Below, piece after piece: positions 12,557-23,540 of a stretch of DNA of 64,000 bases (within the stretch, counting starts at the first letter, position 1; each line of letters starts with the position of its first letter). The notes beneath the pieces are model-generated. The model saw only the letters and a list, made by a program, of their open reading frames with translations. It did no database searches and had not been told where the DNA came from. A program made the position numbers and the translations under genes. The stretch is from positions 653,470,957 through 653,534,956 of the forward strand of contig NC_133666.1 in NCBI RefSeq assembly GCF_037893015.1, in the 5' to 3' direction. Source of the DNA: Macrotis lagotis (taxonomy: Eukaryota > Chordata > Mammalia > Peramelemorphia > Peramelidae).

Positions 12557-12612
12557 CTATATATACATACACACATATATATATCTTAGCTCAATATATA
12601 TATATATATGTA
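12510..12612. repeat. (CT)n followed by TA-rich repeat
   Basis: A CT run (12510-12554) is followed by CA/TA-type alternating sequence with two ATCTTAGCTCAA copies around 12583 and 12614. Confidence 0.9.
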
Positions 12613-13985
12613 TATCTTAGCTCAAAATCTATGATCCTGTGAAATGATGAACTAAGTTGTATAAAGGAACTGAATGCATAGATTTCATGCAGAAACAGAC
12701 TACATGTAGATATTGCTCTAATGAATGCATAACCTGGCATTTAACATATATTGAAAAACATTACATCATCAGAAAAATATGCCGCAAAGCAAGATAACAC
12801 TTAATTATATGTTCAATAGGAAGTACAAATTACACATACTCTAATAACAGCTATTTTTTGGCTACATACATAAAGACTCCTCTCTTTTCTCCTAAAGCAT
12901 GCTAAGTGAGCAGTCCAGATCTTTAGGTACCACACCCATTAAAAGTGTTGGACTCAGTAAGTGCTTGGAGATTCCAATTGCAGACCGAAACTCACAGCGA
13001 TTCAACTCAAGGTAGTGAGTGGCTGGATGGGACCCTGAGCTGACTAGCCTATTCACTTAATGAGCATCTTATTAAGTGAATGAATTTGCTATGAACAGCA
13101 GGTTTTGTTTAGCTGCTAAAATCACACCTACAAAAAACCTGCCCCTTGATTGATGCCTTTCTTCTATTGATTATATCTCCAATTTATACCATTTATCATT
13201 TATGCCTGTTGGCAAACTGTCACCTTCAAATCAACCTTGAGATCCAGGATTGCCTTTTGCCTTTCTTTGTATCCCCAGAGCTTAACATAATGGCAGGTAC
13301 ATCGTGTTATTAGAGGAAAGGAAAAAGAAAAGGAATAAGCATTTGTGGTATAAAGGTTGGTAAGGTTTAGATGATTGATGTTATCTAGGCTGTACAGAGT
13401 TGGTGAACTGGTGCAGATAAAGCTTTATTGCATCATCCAGTAGCCTGGAACCCATTGCTTGAATCACATTCCCTAGTGTGACTAAATTCTTAGAGGAAGA
13501 AGGGGAGGCATCTTTCATATAAAATTAGAGAATCATAGCTTCAGAAGAGACCTCCTCTTTCTAGCTCTAAGATAACCCTTTGGTCTTATAAATGAGGTAT
13601 CTGAGGTCCAAGGAGATTAAGTGACTTGGCCAGTGTCAAACAGGGGGAATTTCAACTCAGAATCTCTGACTCCAAAGCCTTTATTCCTTCCACTAGACCA
13701 CATTCAACTAAATGATCCCTTATAAATCAGCCTCTCTACAAACCTTTATTAAGCACTTGATGGACTTGAGAGAACAGATGGTTAAAGGCTAACACTGTCA
13801 GAAGAGTTAGATGATTTTCATATTGATCAATATTATATGTACAATGAATTTAATAATAATAATAACAACAATAATGATAATGATAATTTAGTTTCTAGAG
13901 ATCCTTTTCACAGACATTATGATAGAAGTCAAAATCAATTAAAAACCTAGGAATCAGTGAGAAAACAAAGCAGCCTGGCGTGATT
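12613..13985. other. Gene-free stretch with repeat tails
   Basis: No gene was recognised. About 13140-13310 resembles the 3' tail of an old SINE/LINE (CCTTTCTTTGTATCCCCAGAGCTTAACATAATGGCA). About 13560-13700 is a decayed antisense SINE. A (TAA/TGA)n-like short repeat lies at 13850-13890. Confidence 0.45.
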
Positions 13986-13989
13986 CATC

Positions 13990-14470
13990 ACTCCTGACAG
14001 GGACTACATTCTTTCTCTGGCCCGGACTTCCCTGTGTTAAGTGAAGTGTATCAGAATATACTTTCTTTTGTACCCAAGAAAGTACCCTCAGGATTATACA
14101 ATTAACTTAACCATTCCCACAGGACTTGAGGACCCCTGTGCTGTCCTACTTGGATGGCCATGACTCCAAAAGCTTGCTGCCATTGTTACATTGTCCTGCA
14201 CTTGTGGGCTTTGCCCTGAGAAAATCATTCAAGTCTGCAAACTGATTGTTTTATGATCTGTCTTCCCCCTCCTTTCCCATTTAAGATCAGGTATGTAATA
14301 TCGGCTTGTACTATAGCAAGGTGGAGCTCCAGCCAAGGAGAAATTCCAAGAATTGCAAATTGGTTCCTCGCAATGAGAGCAATTAAACTGCTACTTGGTT
14401 AATGGTATTCTTGTCTCTGGTCTACTTTGTCATGCCCAGATTAGAGATTGACTCAGTAAAAATTCTATTA
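13990..14470 (+). mobile_element. LTR-like fossil (retroviral-type long terminal repeat), tentative
   Basis: The stretch has a promoter- and R-like layout: TTCCCATTTAAGATCAGG, a short leader with AAGGTGGAGCTCCAGCC, then GCAATTAAACTGCTAC and TTCTTGTCTCTGGTC. The pattern resembles a gammaretrovirus-like LTR end. No internal retroviral genes were recognised beside it. It looks old and incomplete. Confidence 0.35.
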
Positions 14471-14510
14471 ACTATAAGCCTGGGTATGATTTGTTGTTTT
14501 TTATTTCCAG

Positions 14511-14651
14511 ACATCCAGAAGTCCTGGGTCTTCAAATGATTCGGAAAGTTCCTTCTCTCTAACCACCATAGATATTATTGAGGGAGAAGACCACATGTTC
14601 ATGGACAAATCCAACCCCAAACTTGACTTTCTAGAACATATGGACCTGGAG
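14511..14651 (+). CDS. Exon-like open frame, gene unknown
   Basis: A 141-bp stretch is open in one frame only (47 codons). A good acceptor (TTGTTTTTTATTTCCAG) precedes it and a GT donor (GAG|GTAATT) follows. The translation is Ser/Asp/Glu-rich, beginning TSRSPGSSNDSESSF and ending KLDFLEHMDLE. I do not recognise the protein. No second exon with matching phase was found on the plus strand nearby; a candidate after 16090 does not fit the phase. It could be one exon of a gene extending beyond this window, a relic, or chance. Confidence 0.3.
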
Positions 14652-15214
14652 GTAATTGCTTGGATACTACAGAGTTGAGATGAAATGTGAAATGTTGATT
14701 ATGTCTTCTCGCAAACTGCTTTATGTTTAAATGGCTTTAAATCTCAACCTCCCGGGAAAATATAAGTGTTATGACTGTTGTTCTTAAAAGAGTTTATAAG
14801 TCTTTTGTAGTTTGCATTTCTTTGGTGCAGAAGAAATAAATGCTATTTTAGATTACATTTTGGTTCTATTTCTACTGTTCTTTGGAGAAACCCATGATAT
14901 CAGTCCAAGGTAAATGTTCGGAGTTCTCAAGACTAGTCTGCATGGGTTGGTCCAGAGGAGAAAGAGATTCCTTAGTGGAAAAGGAGAAGATTTCAAACTC
15001 AAGCTCTCTGGGTCCACAGGGATTATGACTATTACACATAAATGGATGTATTGTCTACCCTACCTAGGCTGTGAGCTCCTCGAGGACTGGGATTTTTTTT
15101 ACTTTTGTCTTTGTATTCCTAGGACCCAGCACAGCATCTGAGATATAGTTGGTGCTTTATAAGTGCTTATGATTATTGCTTGATTTTGACTTCTATCATA
15201 ATGCCACAGAACAT
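14652..15214. other. Gene-free stretch with old SINE tail
   Basis: About 15060-15175 carries the MAR1/MIR-like tail (GGCTGTGAGCTCCTCGAGGA, TTTGTATTCCTAGGACCCAG, GGTGCTTTATAAGTGCTTA). The rest is unremarkable. Confidence 0.5.
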
Positions 15215-15535
15215 ATATTCTGATGATGTTTGTTTTGTCCTTTGTTCTCAAAGAAGACCATGACATCAGGGAAGTAATGCCATGACAAGCACATCAATTG
15301 GATTTCAATGAGGGGGTGCTGTTCTAAATCACCAGCCTCACTTTCTCCTCTGGGGCCATCTGGGTCCAGTGCTCAGATATGAGTCAGGATGACTGGAGAT
15401 GGTCCTGGATGCAAGGCAGTTAGGATTAAGTGACTTGTCTAAGGTCACTAGACTAGTAAGAGTCAAATGTCTGAGTCTGGATTCAAACGCCTGTCTTCCT
15501 TACTCCAAAGTCAGTCTATCCACTCTGCTACCTAT
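15215..15535 (-). mobile_element. Composite SINE, antisense
   Basis: The tail GTCCTTTGTTCTCAAAGAAG comes first, then CCATCTGGGTCCAGTG, and the SINE head end CTATCCACTCTGCTACC. It is the reverse of the elements at 1-310 and 1302-1600. Confidence 0.8.
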
Positions 15536-15559
15536 ATATATACCCCACCCCCTGCCCCC

Positions 15560-15760
15560 ACAGGCCTACAGTCAGGAAGATTCTTCTTCCCAAGTCCAAA
15601 TCGAGCCTCAGACACTTACAAACTGTGTGACCCTGGGCAAGTTACTTCACCTGATCTACCTCAGTTTACTCATCAGTAAAATGAGCTGGAGACGGAAATG
15701 GCAAAACCATTCCTAATTGAGGACATGAAGATCTGGACATGACTCCCATTTTATAGATGA
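15560..15760 (+). mobile_element. SINE with BovB-like tail
   Basis: The body AGCCTCAGACACTTACAAAC and TGTGTGACCCTGGGCAAG runs into TGGAGACGGAAATGGCAAAA and GATCTGGACATGACT. That tail resembles the BovB 3' end, which suggests mobilisation by the BovB machinery. Confidence 0.65.
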
Positions 15761-17224
15761 AAAAATTGAGTGGCTGTGACTTGCTCAGGATCACAAAGTT
15801 AGTGAATCTGTGAGGTAAGATTTAAAATTAGGTCTTCTTGACTCTGATTATAGTACCTATCCACTGTGCCACCTAGAAGACTAAATACAAAATATATGTA
15901 GGCTCAATTTACAGCAGAATCTTCTGGGAAATAATGTTTTTCCAGCTTCTGGAAGTCAGGAAGGGGTGGAGAGAGAGTTGATTGAAATCTTTTGAAAAGT
16001 CTGGTTTACATAGGTACAATTTAAAGAAGGGTTGCTACTGTATCAGTACTCAGGGGCTAAGTAGAAACAGAAACTATTCTCTCCTCCAGGACCATTGAAG
16101 TCCTGCAGCAGGACAAAAGTCAGGATACCTGGACCAGATCCAGGTTGCAGTGGAGCACTATGGTGCCTTTGTTGTCTGACTAAGCTCCAAGGACTTCAAA
16201 AGTGACTGCTTTAGTTGCCTTCATGGACAACGGAACAAATTGCTTTCATCCAGAGATTTGGTAAAATTGCTTAGGGTAGACACCCCCCCCAGTTCATCAA
16301 CAGGTTTGAGGTGCCTTGGTAACCCTCAACCTGGTTTAGTTTGTGTGCCTGAGATGGTTCACTAGGGTGTGGCCACTGTAAATGCTTAATCTTGGAGTCA
16401 CAGGTGAGAGATGGGAGATATCCAGTCATCAAAACTGGATGAGCAGCTGGGAAAAGGTCTGTGGCTTAATAAAAATCTTGTTGACTGATTTGTATCCCCA
16501 GGGCCTAATGCAGAGGAGGCATTTAATAAACACTTGTAGAGTTTTTAAAAATAGTTGTCCTGTACAGGGTGTTATGGGACATGAGAGGAAGAGGGAGGGA
16601 GACAGGACTGGAAGTTCTGATGAAGGAGAAGATGGAAAGGGGTAAGGGAGGGAAGAAGTGACAACTCTTCACATTCTTTACCCTGTCTTTCTCTCTGTAG
16701 GGATCCTTACTAGGGTGTGATCTGCTGAAGGACTTGCTGGGATGAGGTTTGACTGCTTGAAGTGAAGCAGGTGCAGTGGATAGAGAGCTGATCTCAAAGC
16801 CTGGGGAACCGCAGGTTTGAGTCCTACCTCTGACCATCCTGTCTGTGTGATGCTAGAAAAACCACTTAATCTCTCAAGTCTCAGGCAGCTAGGACTATAT
16901 TAAGTGCCAATCTATATCAGTGGCATTAATTTCCTCACCTGGGAGACCCTAGTGATAATGAAATTCAAAAGTTTATTCCTTCTCCCTGTGTTTTATTTGG
17001 GATGTACTTATATTTGGGCATATTCTTTCCCCTAATATAATGACAGCACTGGATAGTAAGGGTGTGTTCCATTTTGTGCAGAGGCTACATTTCATTTGTG
17101 TGGGAACACCCTCTACCAATGTAGGTGAAACTTAACAATTCAAAAGATTTACTGAGTCACCAAGGATAGAGAAGTCAAGTGACTTAACTCATATAGATCA
17201 GCAAACAAGCCATAAATGCTTGAT
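15761..17224. other. Gene-free stretch
   Basis: A decayed antisense SINE fragment lies at about 15740-15880 and a plus-strand SINE at about 16750-16960 (GTGCAGTGGATAGAGAGCTG). Nothing else was recognised. Confidence 0.45.
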
Positions 17225-17510
17225 ACACAATTGATAATTCCAAATTGCTTTCCAGAATTGTTAGTTCAATCATCACCTTCACCAACTATGTATTAGTATA
17301 TCTTTTCACAACCCTTTCATCAACAATTATTCTAATATTTGTCATTTTTGCCAGTTTAATGGATGTGAGATACAATTTCAGAATTGTTTTGATTTGTATT
17401 TCTCCTTTTATTAGTGTTTTGGTGTGTATGGCTGTTACTTGATGCCAGATTTTCTTTTGAAAACTATTTGTTCATATCCTTTTCTGATTTAACCACTGGG
17501 AATCGACTCT
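17225..17510 (-). mobile_element. L1 ORF2 3' fragment
   Basis: Antisense L1 text is present: AATTCCAAATTGCTTTCCAG, then ATGGATGTGAGATACAATTT. It is the same part of ORF2 as 4500-4680. Confidence 0.6.
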
Positions 17511-18174
17511 GTTATTTCCCTATGTGTGGAGGCACAGAGCTTTGGAGAAGCATATGGAGGGGGTGTGAACAGGCTATAGCATATGGTCACTGAGGAATTT
17601 GAAAAATAACAGGAGTCAAGGGTATCATCCAAAAATAAAGCATGTAATAGAGAGAAGTTAAGCCTTGCCTCATTAAGAATATGAGGGTTATAGGGATAGA
17701 AAATAAACCTCCTTCAGTTCCCTATCCCTTTCTGAAAGAATTCTGCTCCAAAGAGGCAATAAGGAATCAGCCTAGTGAGTTAAAATACATGATGCAGGGC
17801 CCAGAAGACTCAGTAATCTCTTTGTTCCAGTGCATTCTCCTAGGAAATATGGGCCCCTTCCTGGGGCTTTTAGGAGGTCCTAGAAGCCCTTACCTGTCTA
17901 CCATCACCCTCTTTGCACCTGGGCTAACTAAACTCTAGAGACATTTTAGAGTCAAAAGGAATATTTTACCAAAGACACAATAAAATCAAAGTAACAATAA
18001 GACTGCTTAGCTTACCAATGCAGAACTGGAAAGAATTCCAACCTTTTGACCTCATTTTTAGCATGGGGTCTTGGTCCACCTCATCTCCTATAGTTCCTAT
18101 TACCTCCATTTTAAAAATTCTATTCGCTAAAGCAGTTGGCAGAAATTAAGTTTAGAAAATCATCTTAACTAGTA

Positions 18175-18402
18175 GCTATCATTTATAGAGCATTTTAAAG
18201 TTTGCAAAACAATTTACATGTGATAATTTTGTTTTCAAAATAACTTTGTAAGATAGGTGTTATTAATCTCATTTCACAGATGAAGAAAATTGAGTCGGGG
18301 AGAAAGTAAGTGATTTGCCCAAGTTGACACAACTGTTAAGTATCAGAGATCAAATTTGAACTCAGGTCTTCCTGACTATAAATTCAGGGCTCTATTCCCC
18401 AA
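18175..18402 (-). mobile_element. MIR/MAR1-type SINE, antisense
   Basis: Features in order are TAGAGCATTTTAAAGTTTGC, CTCATTTCACAGATGAAGAA, ATTTGCCCAAG and AAATTTGAACTCAGGTCTTC. Confidence 0.75.
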
Positions 18403-18484
18403 GCAGTAACAAAATAAGCTCAATATGTAACAATATGTACAAATAAACTCAAAATGGATATGCAATGAGAATATTAAAAGCCAT

Positions 18485-20110
18485 ACAAATTCTGTGGTGT
18501 TCAGTTTTCCTTACAGTCCAACTCTTATAGCCATACATTATTATAGGAAAAGTCATAGCTTTGACTATACAGTTCTCTGTCAGAAAGCATATCTGTGTTT
18601 TCTGGCACCAAATGGTAATTTCATGGCTGCAGTGATCTTTAAGCCCAAGAATAAAAATTCATTTCTTCTTCCTCTGCTTACTAGGAAGTGATAGTACTAG
18701 TTGCCAAAATCTTAGGTTTGTTGTTTTTTTTCATGTTAATTTTCAAGCCAGTTTTGTATTCTCCTCTTTTATCCTCAACAAGAAGATTCTTAATTCTTCT
18801 CTACTTTCTGCCATCAGAGTGGTATCATCTACACATACGAGATTATTGATATTTCTCCCGGAAAGTTTAGCTCTAGCTTTGATTCATCTAGCCTGGAAAT
18901 TTATATGATATATTCTGCATGGAGGTTAAATAAAGTGACAATAGACAGTCTTGTCATCCTACTTTCCAAATCTTAATCCAATCAGTTGCTCCATATTTGG
19001 CTCTAATTGTTGCTCCTTGATTCACATACAGGTTCCTCAAGAAGATAAATAAGATGATCTAGTGGACTCAGTTCTGAGGATCTGCCACATTTTGTTATGA
19101 TCCACACAGTCAAAGACTTTGGTGTAGTCATGGAGTAATCACGGATCTTTTTCTGGAACACCCTTGCTTTCTCTCTAATCCAGCAAATGGTGGCAATTTA
19201 GTCTCTAGTTCCTTTGCTTCTTCAAAAACTAGCCTACTCTTCTTGTAATTATCATTTCTCACAGGACTGAAGTCTAGCTAACAGAATCTTGAAGATAATG
19301 TGATATTTAAAATGAGTGCACTTGTTTGGCCTTTGAACATTCCTTGACATTACCTTTTTTTTTAAGGATTGGGATGTAAACTGATCTTTTCCAATCCAAT
19401 GGCCTCTGTTGTGTTTTCCAAATATGCTGTCAAATTGAGTACAGCTCTTTAACAATATCATCTTTTAAGACTTTAAGTAGTTCAGCTGGAATTCTTTCAC
19501 CTCCATTAGCCTTATTATTAGCAATACTTTCTAAGGCCCTCTTGATTTTATTCTCCAGAATGTCTGGAAGGGACCTTTTAGATAATTTAGTCCACCATTT
19601 TGGACCACCTTTGACAACGGGTCCCATCATTTCCTGGAAAATAGAGGAAGAAGAAGCAGTATCAGATTTTATATTCTTGGACTCAAAGATCACTGCAGCC
19701 ATGAAAGTAAAAGACACTCACTATGGCACATTTGGATAGCAAACAAGAAAGCACAGACATCATCTTTCTGACAGAGTGTCAAAAACTATGATTTTTCTTT
19801 TAGCAGTGTATGTCTATGAGAGTTGGACTATAAGGAAAACAGTATTTCAGATTCTTGAAGCCCTTAATATTCTGGTTATATATCCATTTTAAGCTTATTT
19901 TATTACATATAGATAAGCAGCTTAGCAAATAGAGCCCTCTGATGCTTAACACCATTGAGGTTATTGGTGAGATTTAAGATCTTTTTTGCATAGTCTTGCC
20001 ACCTCTTCTTAATCTTTTCTGCATCGAAGTCCCTAACATTTTTGTCTTTTATCATGTCTATATTTTGCATAAAACTTTCTCATGCTATTTCTAATTTTCT
20101 GAAGAAATTT
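18485..20110 (-). mobile_element. BovB/RTE LINE fragment, antisense
   Basis: The minus strand encodes decayed BovB text. A KKRWQDYAKKI-like part lies at 19980-20010. A DILENKIKRALESIANN segment and a RIPAELLKVLKDD segment lie at 19440-19560. Reverse-transcriptase text continues down to 18690, and the region after it runs to 18485. A plus-oriented BovB piece interrupts it at 19615-19870. Confidence 0.8.
19615..19870 (+). mobile_element. BovB piece in opposite orientation
   Basis: The plus strand reads GPIISWKIEEEEAVSDF, then FLDSKITAAMKVK, corresponding to BovB ORF text downstream of the reverse transcriptase. The same ORF part occurs antisense at 18485-18700, so the two make an inverted pair within one locus. 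Confidence 0.75.
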
Positions 20111-20229
20111 TTCCTTTTCTTTGTGACCTTATCTAGAATTTTCTTGGCAAAGATACTGGAGTGTTTTGCTATTTCTTTCTTCAGTTCATTTTACAGATGA
20201 GGAAACTGAGGCAAATAAGGTTAATATGT

Positions 20230-20488
20230 AGCAGGACACAGGAAATGACCATGTTGGACTGGAAGTTCATGCCCTTGGGGACAGGAAAGACTACTTAATA
20301 AAATGCCACCCATGCTGTATGAGTACTGTCTTAGCCACTCTTTTTAGGGTCACCCCATGGCATACATATGGAAGATTACCTGGAGCCAGGCGCTAAACTA
20401 CTCTCCAAGCACACCCTTGTTTGACCCACTATGGAAATTCATTTAAGCAAGGCTTTCCAGAGTGGAGTGCTCTCTGTCTCTCTGTCTC

Positions 20489-20519
<31 letters not shown>

Positions 20520-20840
20520 TTCTCCTTTATTTCCTCTCTTCTTTGCAGTATGATCACTTTCTCTCTCTAGTTTAGAACCATGTGCTCTTTGAATGGCACT
20601 GAAGAACAATAGCTTCAACTCCATGTGGCCAGACTCATTGTACTCTAAGCCTAGTTAATTCTTATGGCTGTTTTCCTGAATCTCTTTCCCTCAGGCATTC
20701 TCACCTAGACCTTTATTATTCAGCCTGTCCTCAAGCAGCTTTTTGTCTCTCTTGAGCTGTTTTATGTCCAGGGCTAGTCCTAAGTTTTTCACTTTCAAGA
20801 ACTCTCATCTTTATGAGGGCTCCACCAATCCCCCCCCCCC
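20230..20840 (+). mobile_element. LTR-like fossil, copy 1
   Basis: It shares order and many words with 21575-22110: GGACTGGAAGTTCATG/GGACTTAAAGGTCCTG, GGAGCCAGG.GCTAAAC, CACTATGGAAAT.CATTTAAG, and TTTTTCACTTTCAAGAACTC near the end. A (CT)n run at 20470-20525 interrupts it. The two copies may be the LTRs of one decayed retroviral element or two solo copies. It is old and incomplete. Confidence 0.5.
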
Positions 20841-21110
20841 CCCCCACATCAAAGTGATTTGCTTAAGAGTCATACAATAAGTATCTGGAGTCAGATTTGA
20901 ACTCAGGAAAATGAGTCTTTATGACTCTAGGTCCCATTCTCTTACCATTGTGCCATCTAGTTACCTCCACCTCAATTTCCTCAGTTATAAAATGAAAATT
21001 ATACATCACCTACTTCTCAGAATGTTCATATGGATCAAATGAGATATTTGCAAAGTGCTTAGCACTGTGCCTGGCACATCATAGGTGTTTAATCATTATT
21101 TCTTTTCCTT
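20840..21110 (-). mobile_element. MIR/MAR1-type SINE, antisense
   Basis: A GATTTGAACTCAGG box, TTACCATTGTGCCATCTAG, then TTTCCTCAGTTATAAAATG and GTGCTTAGCACTGTGCCTGG are present. Confidence 0.6.
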
Positions 21111-21350
21111 TCCTTTGATATTAGTACAGCATCGTGAAACTGTCTTTCCATGGTGGGCATTATGGTAGGGAGCTTTTCTCTTTTCCTTTCTATGTGACCT
21201 TTTTTAAAAGAAAAAAAATCAGGTCTCAAAGGCCTTTCTTTCCCCTTCACTAGGGACAGGTAGGAGAAAATATAGTGAGAATCACCTGAAGAGACTTCCA
21301 ACCCATACTGGACAGAACAATGGATATTTCCAGATACCAAATATGACTTC

Positions 21351-21429
21351 TAGATAATCTAGTCTGCCATTTTGGACATAGTGAAATAGTCTTTTTCACC
21401 ATGTCCGAAATGGCAAACTAGATTATCTA
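21351..21429. repeat. 79-bp near-perfect inverted repeat (hairpin)
   Basis: The left arm begins TAGATAATCTAGTCTGCCAT and the right arm ends GGCAAACTAGATTATCTA. The arms are about 35 nt with three mismatches and the loop is about 8 nt (around TAGTCTTT). It may be a small MITE-like palindrome or a hairpin-RNA-like structure. Confidence 0.85.
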
Positions 21430-21574
21430 TAATGTTCCTTCTAGATTAATGTTCTTTAGGCCCCCTAAAGTGGACCTGGTGTTATACTAGAAGGTGCATC
21501 CCTTTGATTCAGGGAATTATAGGTACAGGAAAACTCTTCCTCTTGACTTTCACTCCTACCTTGACCAAACTTGA

Positions 21575-22110
21575 TGAGGTAGACAGAAAATGATGTGCTG
21601 GACTTAAAGGTCCTGTACTTTGGAACAGGAAGGACTGGTGTGTCATTGTATCACCCATGTACAATGAATGCTTTTCTGACCCCTCCTTGGAGGACAGCCC
21701 CCTGGGTGTGCCTTTTGGACAGTACCTGGGAGCCAGGTGCTAAACCACTTTCCAAGTGCCACTCTTGTCCAACCCTCTATGGAAATGCATTTAAGTCAGG
21801 GGACTGGAAAGAGAAGCTCTCTCCTCCCTTCTTTCTCCCTACAAGGGTGAACATTTTCTTTTTTTCTCTAAGCTAGACCACGGGCTCCCAGCCTAGGCCT
21901 TTAGAGAACTATAACCTTCTTTCCTTCCTCCCTTACTCTCAGGCAGCCTTGCCTAAAACTTTGTTATTTGTCCTCTTCTCACACCATTTACTAGCATAAA
22001 GTATAAACTTTGCAGGCTTATGAAATAAATCCTGAGTTATTCCAACTCCAGGGCTAGATGTGAATTCTTTCACTTTCAACAACTCTCAATTTTTAATGGT
22101 GGCACAAATT
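21575..22110 (+). mobile_element. LTR-like fossil, copy 2
   Basis: This is the counterpart of 20230-20840 in the same orientation. An AATAAA signal at about 22024 is followed by TTCTTTCACTTTCAACAACTC. It is described only as a fossil; no retroviral genes were recognised between the copies. Confidence 0.5.
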
Positions 22111-23483
22111 TCTCCACCTCACCTTCAGTTCCTTATCTCCATCCAAGACTCCCTCCTGCCTGAGGTTTGATGAATTTAAGTGTGGGATTTTTCACCTCCC
22201 TGGTGGTGACTATTTTTCTTTTTGGCCATTTCTGATAAGAATGGCAGTTTGTTGAGGCATGCCTGGAACAGTAGGTGGTCTCATCATTAGGGGGAATACT
22301 GCTAATAACCCAGATCTGTTTGAGTCTTAAAAGATGGTGATTTGGAGGTGAGGGCTTTTTGCTTCCTGAAGGATCTCCAAATCCTTGGGGACCTCATTGT
22401 TCAATTTATCTTTGCCTTTGATCAATCTGCCTAAAAGCTGATCTCCCTAAGTCAGCTTCCTCATCTCAGGATCTGAAAAGTTGCACTAAGAAAATTTTGA
22501 ATTAATTTAAGTAAATAATTTCCTAACTTTCAGCAATCAATTCTGTAGAATGGACTATAACTCTCTACCTCTGTGATAGTTCAAACAAAAATTAAATTAT
22601 CACTTGTTAGAAGCTATAGAGGGCATTGTGTTCAGTTGAGCTCTCAGAAGTCCTTTCTAATTCTGACATCCTAAGATTCTAAATCTAGAAAAATTATGAA
22701 AATTGAAATGATGAAAAATTTCTGAAAGAGATAGTTAGAATGATAAGGCTGAATTCTGAATGATAATGAACGAGGTCAAGGACTCAGAGAAAGTAAATTG
22801 TAGTCACTTAAATTTTATTATTCTCATCTCTGGGACTGATTCTCTGGGATCTATAAGGAAAGAGCCTAATCAGCTTAGGTCAGTGCCAGGCTTATAACTT
22901 GAATCCCTTCTCATTGTTCAGGAACATGATGGCTCCTTCTAGGCTTCCATGGGTTATCTGGAAACTTTCTTATCTCTCTCTTCAGAAGTATCTTCACAGT
23001 TCAGACAGAACCAGTAAATTGGGGAAGATCTAAAGAATCTTTATCCCTATCCAGCATAACCCTTACAATGGCCTTGTAATAAATGAGAACAATACTTAGC
23101 AACCAGGAACATTGACTCAAGAAGAAGGTCATTAAACCCAATCTAAAATTCCATTGAGAGATTGCCTTGCTTCCCCTTTTTCCCTCAGTTTAAACATAGG
23201 TAGGGATAGACTGACAGATAGCAAGAGAACCAGTTTTGATCTGTGGAATTCATGCCCAATAAGAAGCTAGGAAATTTCCCATAATGATCTAAATCTCAGA
23301 AGACCCATCATCCAGGTTTCATCCCTCAAGTAGGGAATCTGATGGTCTTAGGCTAGATCAGTCTACACTGCTGGAACAGGTAGATTGATCAGTTAGGAAC
23401 CTCAACTTCATGAGCCTGGAGAAGGTTGCAAGAAATGGTGTCATTCTCAGATTGGAGCCACCTCTTCCTCTGTGTCTCTGTCT
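22111..23483 (-). other. Probable 3' UTR and downstream flank of the CERS4-like gene
   Basis: No further coding frame is seen. The minus-strand 3' UTR would run from the stop at 23484 to just past the poly(A) signal at 22814-22819. Below that the sequence is unremarkable. Confidence 0.4.
22814..22819 (-). terminator. Candidate poly(A) signal AATAAA
   Basis: TTTATT on the plus strand reads AATAAA on the minus strand, about 665 bp after the CERS4-like stop codon. Other signals may be used instead. Confidence 0.35.
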
Positions 23484-23540
23484 CTACTGCTCATCACTTG
23501 TGTCTCTTTCCTCCAAGTCACTCCTCTCATCATTGCACTC
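23484..23540 (-). CDS. CERS4: CERS4-like coding exon 10 (C-terminus, stop)
   Basis: The acceptor GGTTTTCAG precedes 19 codons ending [14 protein letters not shown] and TAG (stop at 23486-23484). The DxRSDxE start of the family's acidic tail is kept. The long tail that follows in human CERS4 is absent. Further 3' UTR continues in the same exon. Confidence 0.85.
   Translation of the reverse strand, partial: ECNDERSDLEERDTSDEQ

Noticed and set aside
16090-16185. Second exon to pair with the exon-like ORF at 14.5 kb
   Set aside because: There is an acceptor-like CTCTCCTCCAG, but the reading phase does not match and the frame ends soon after.
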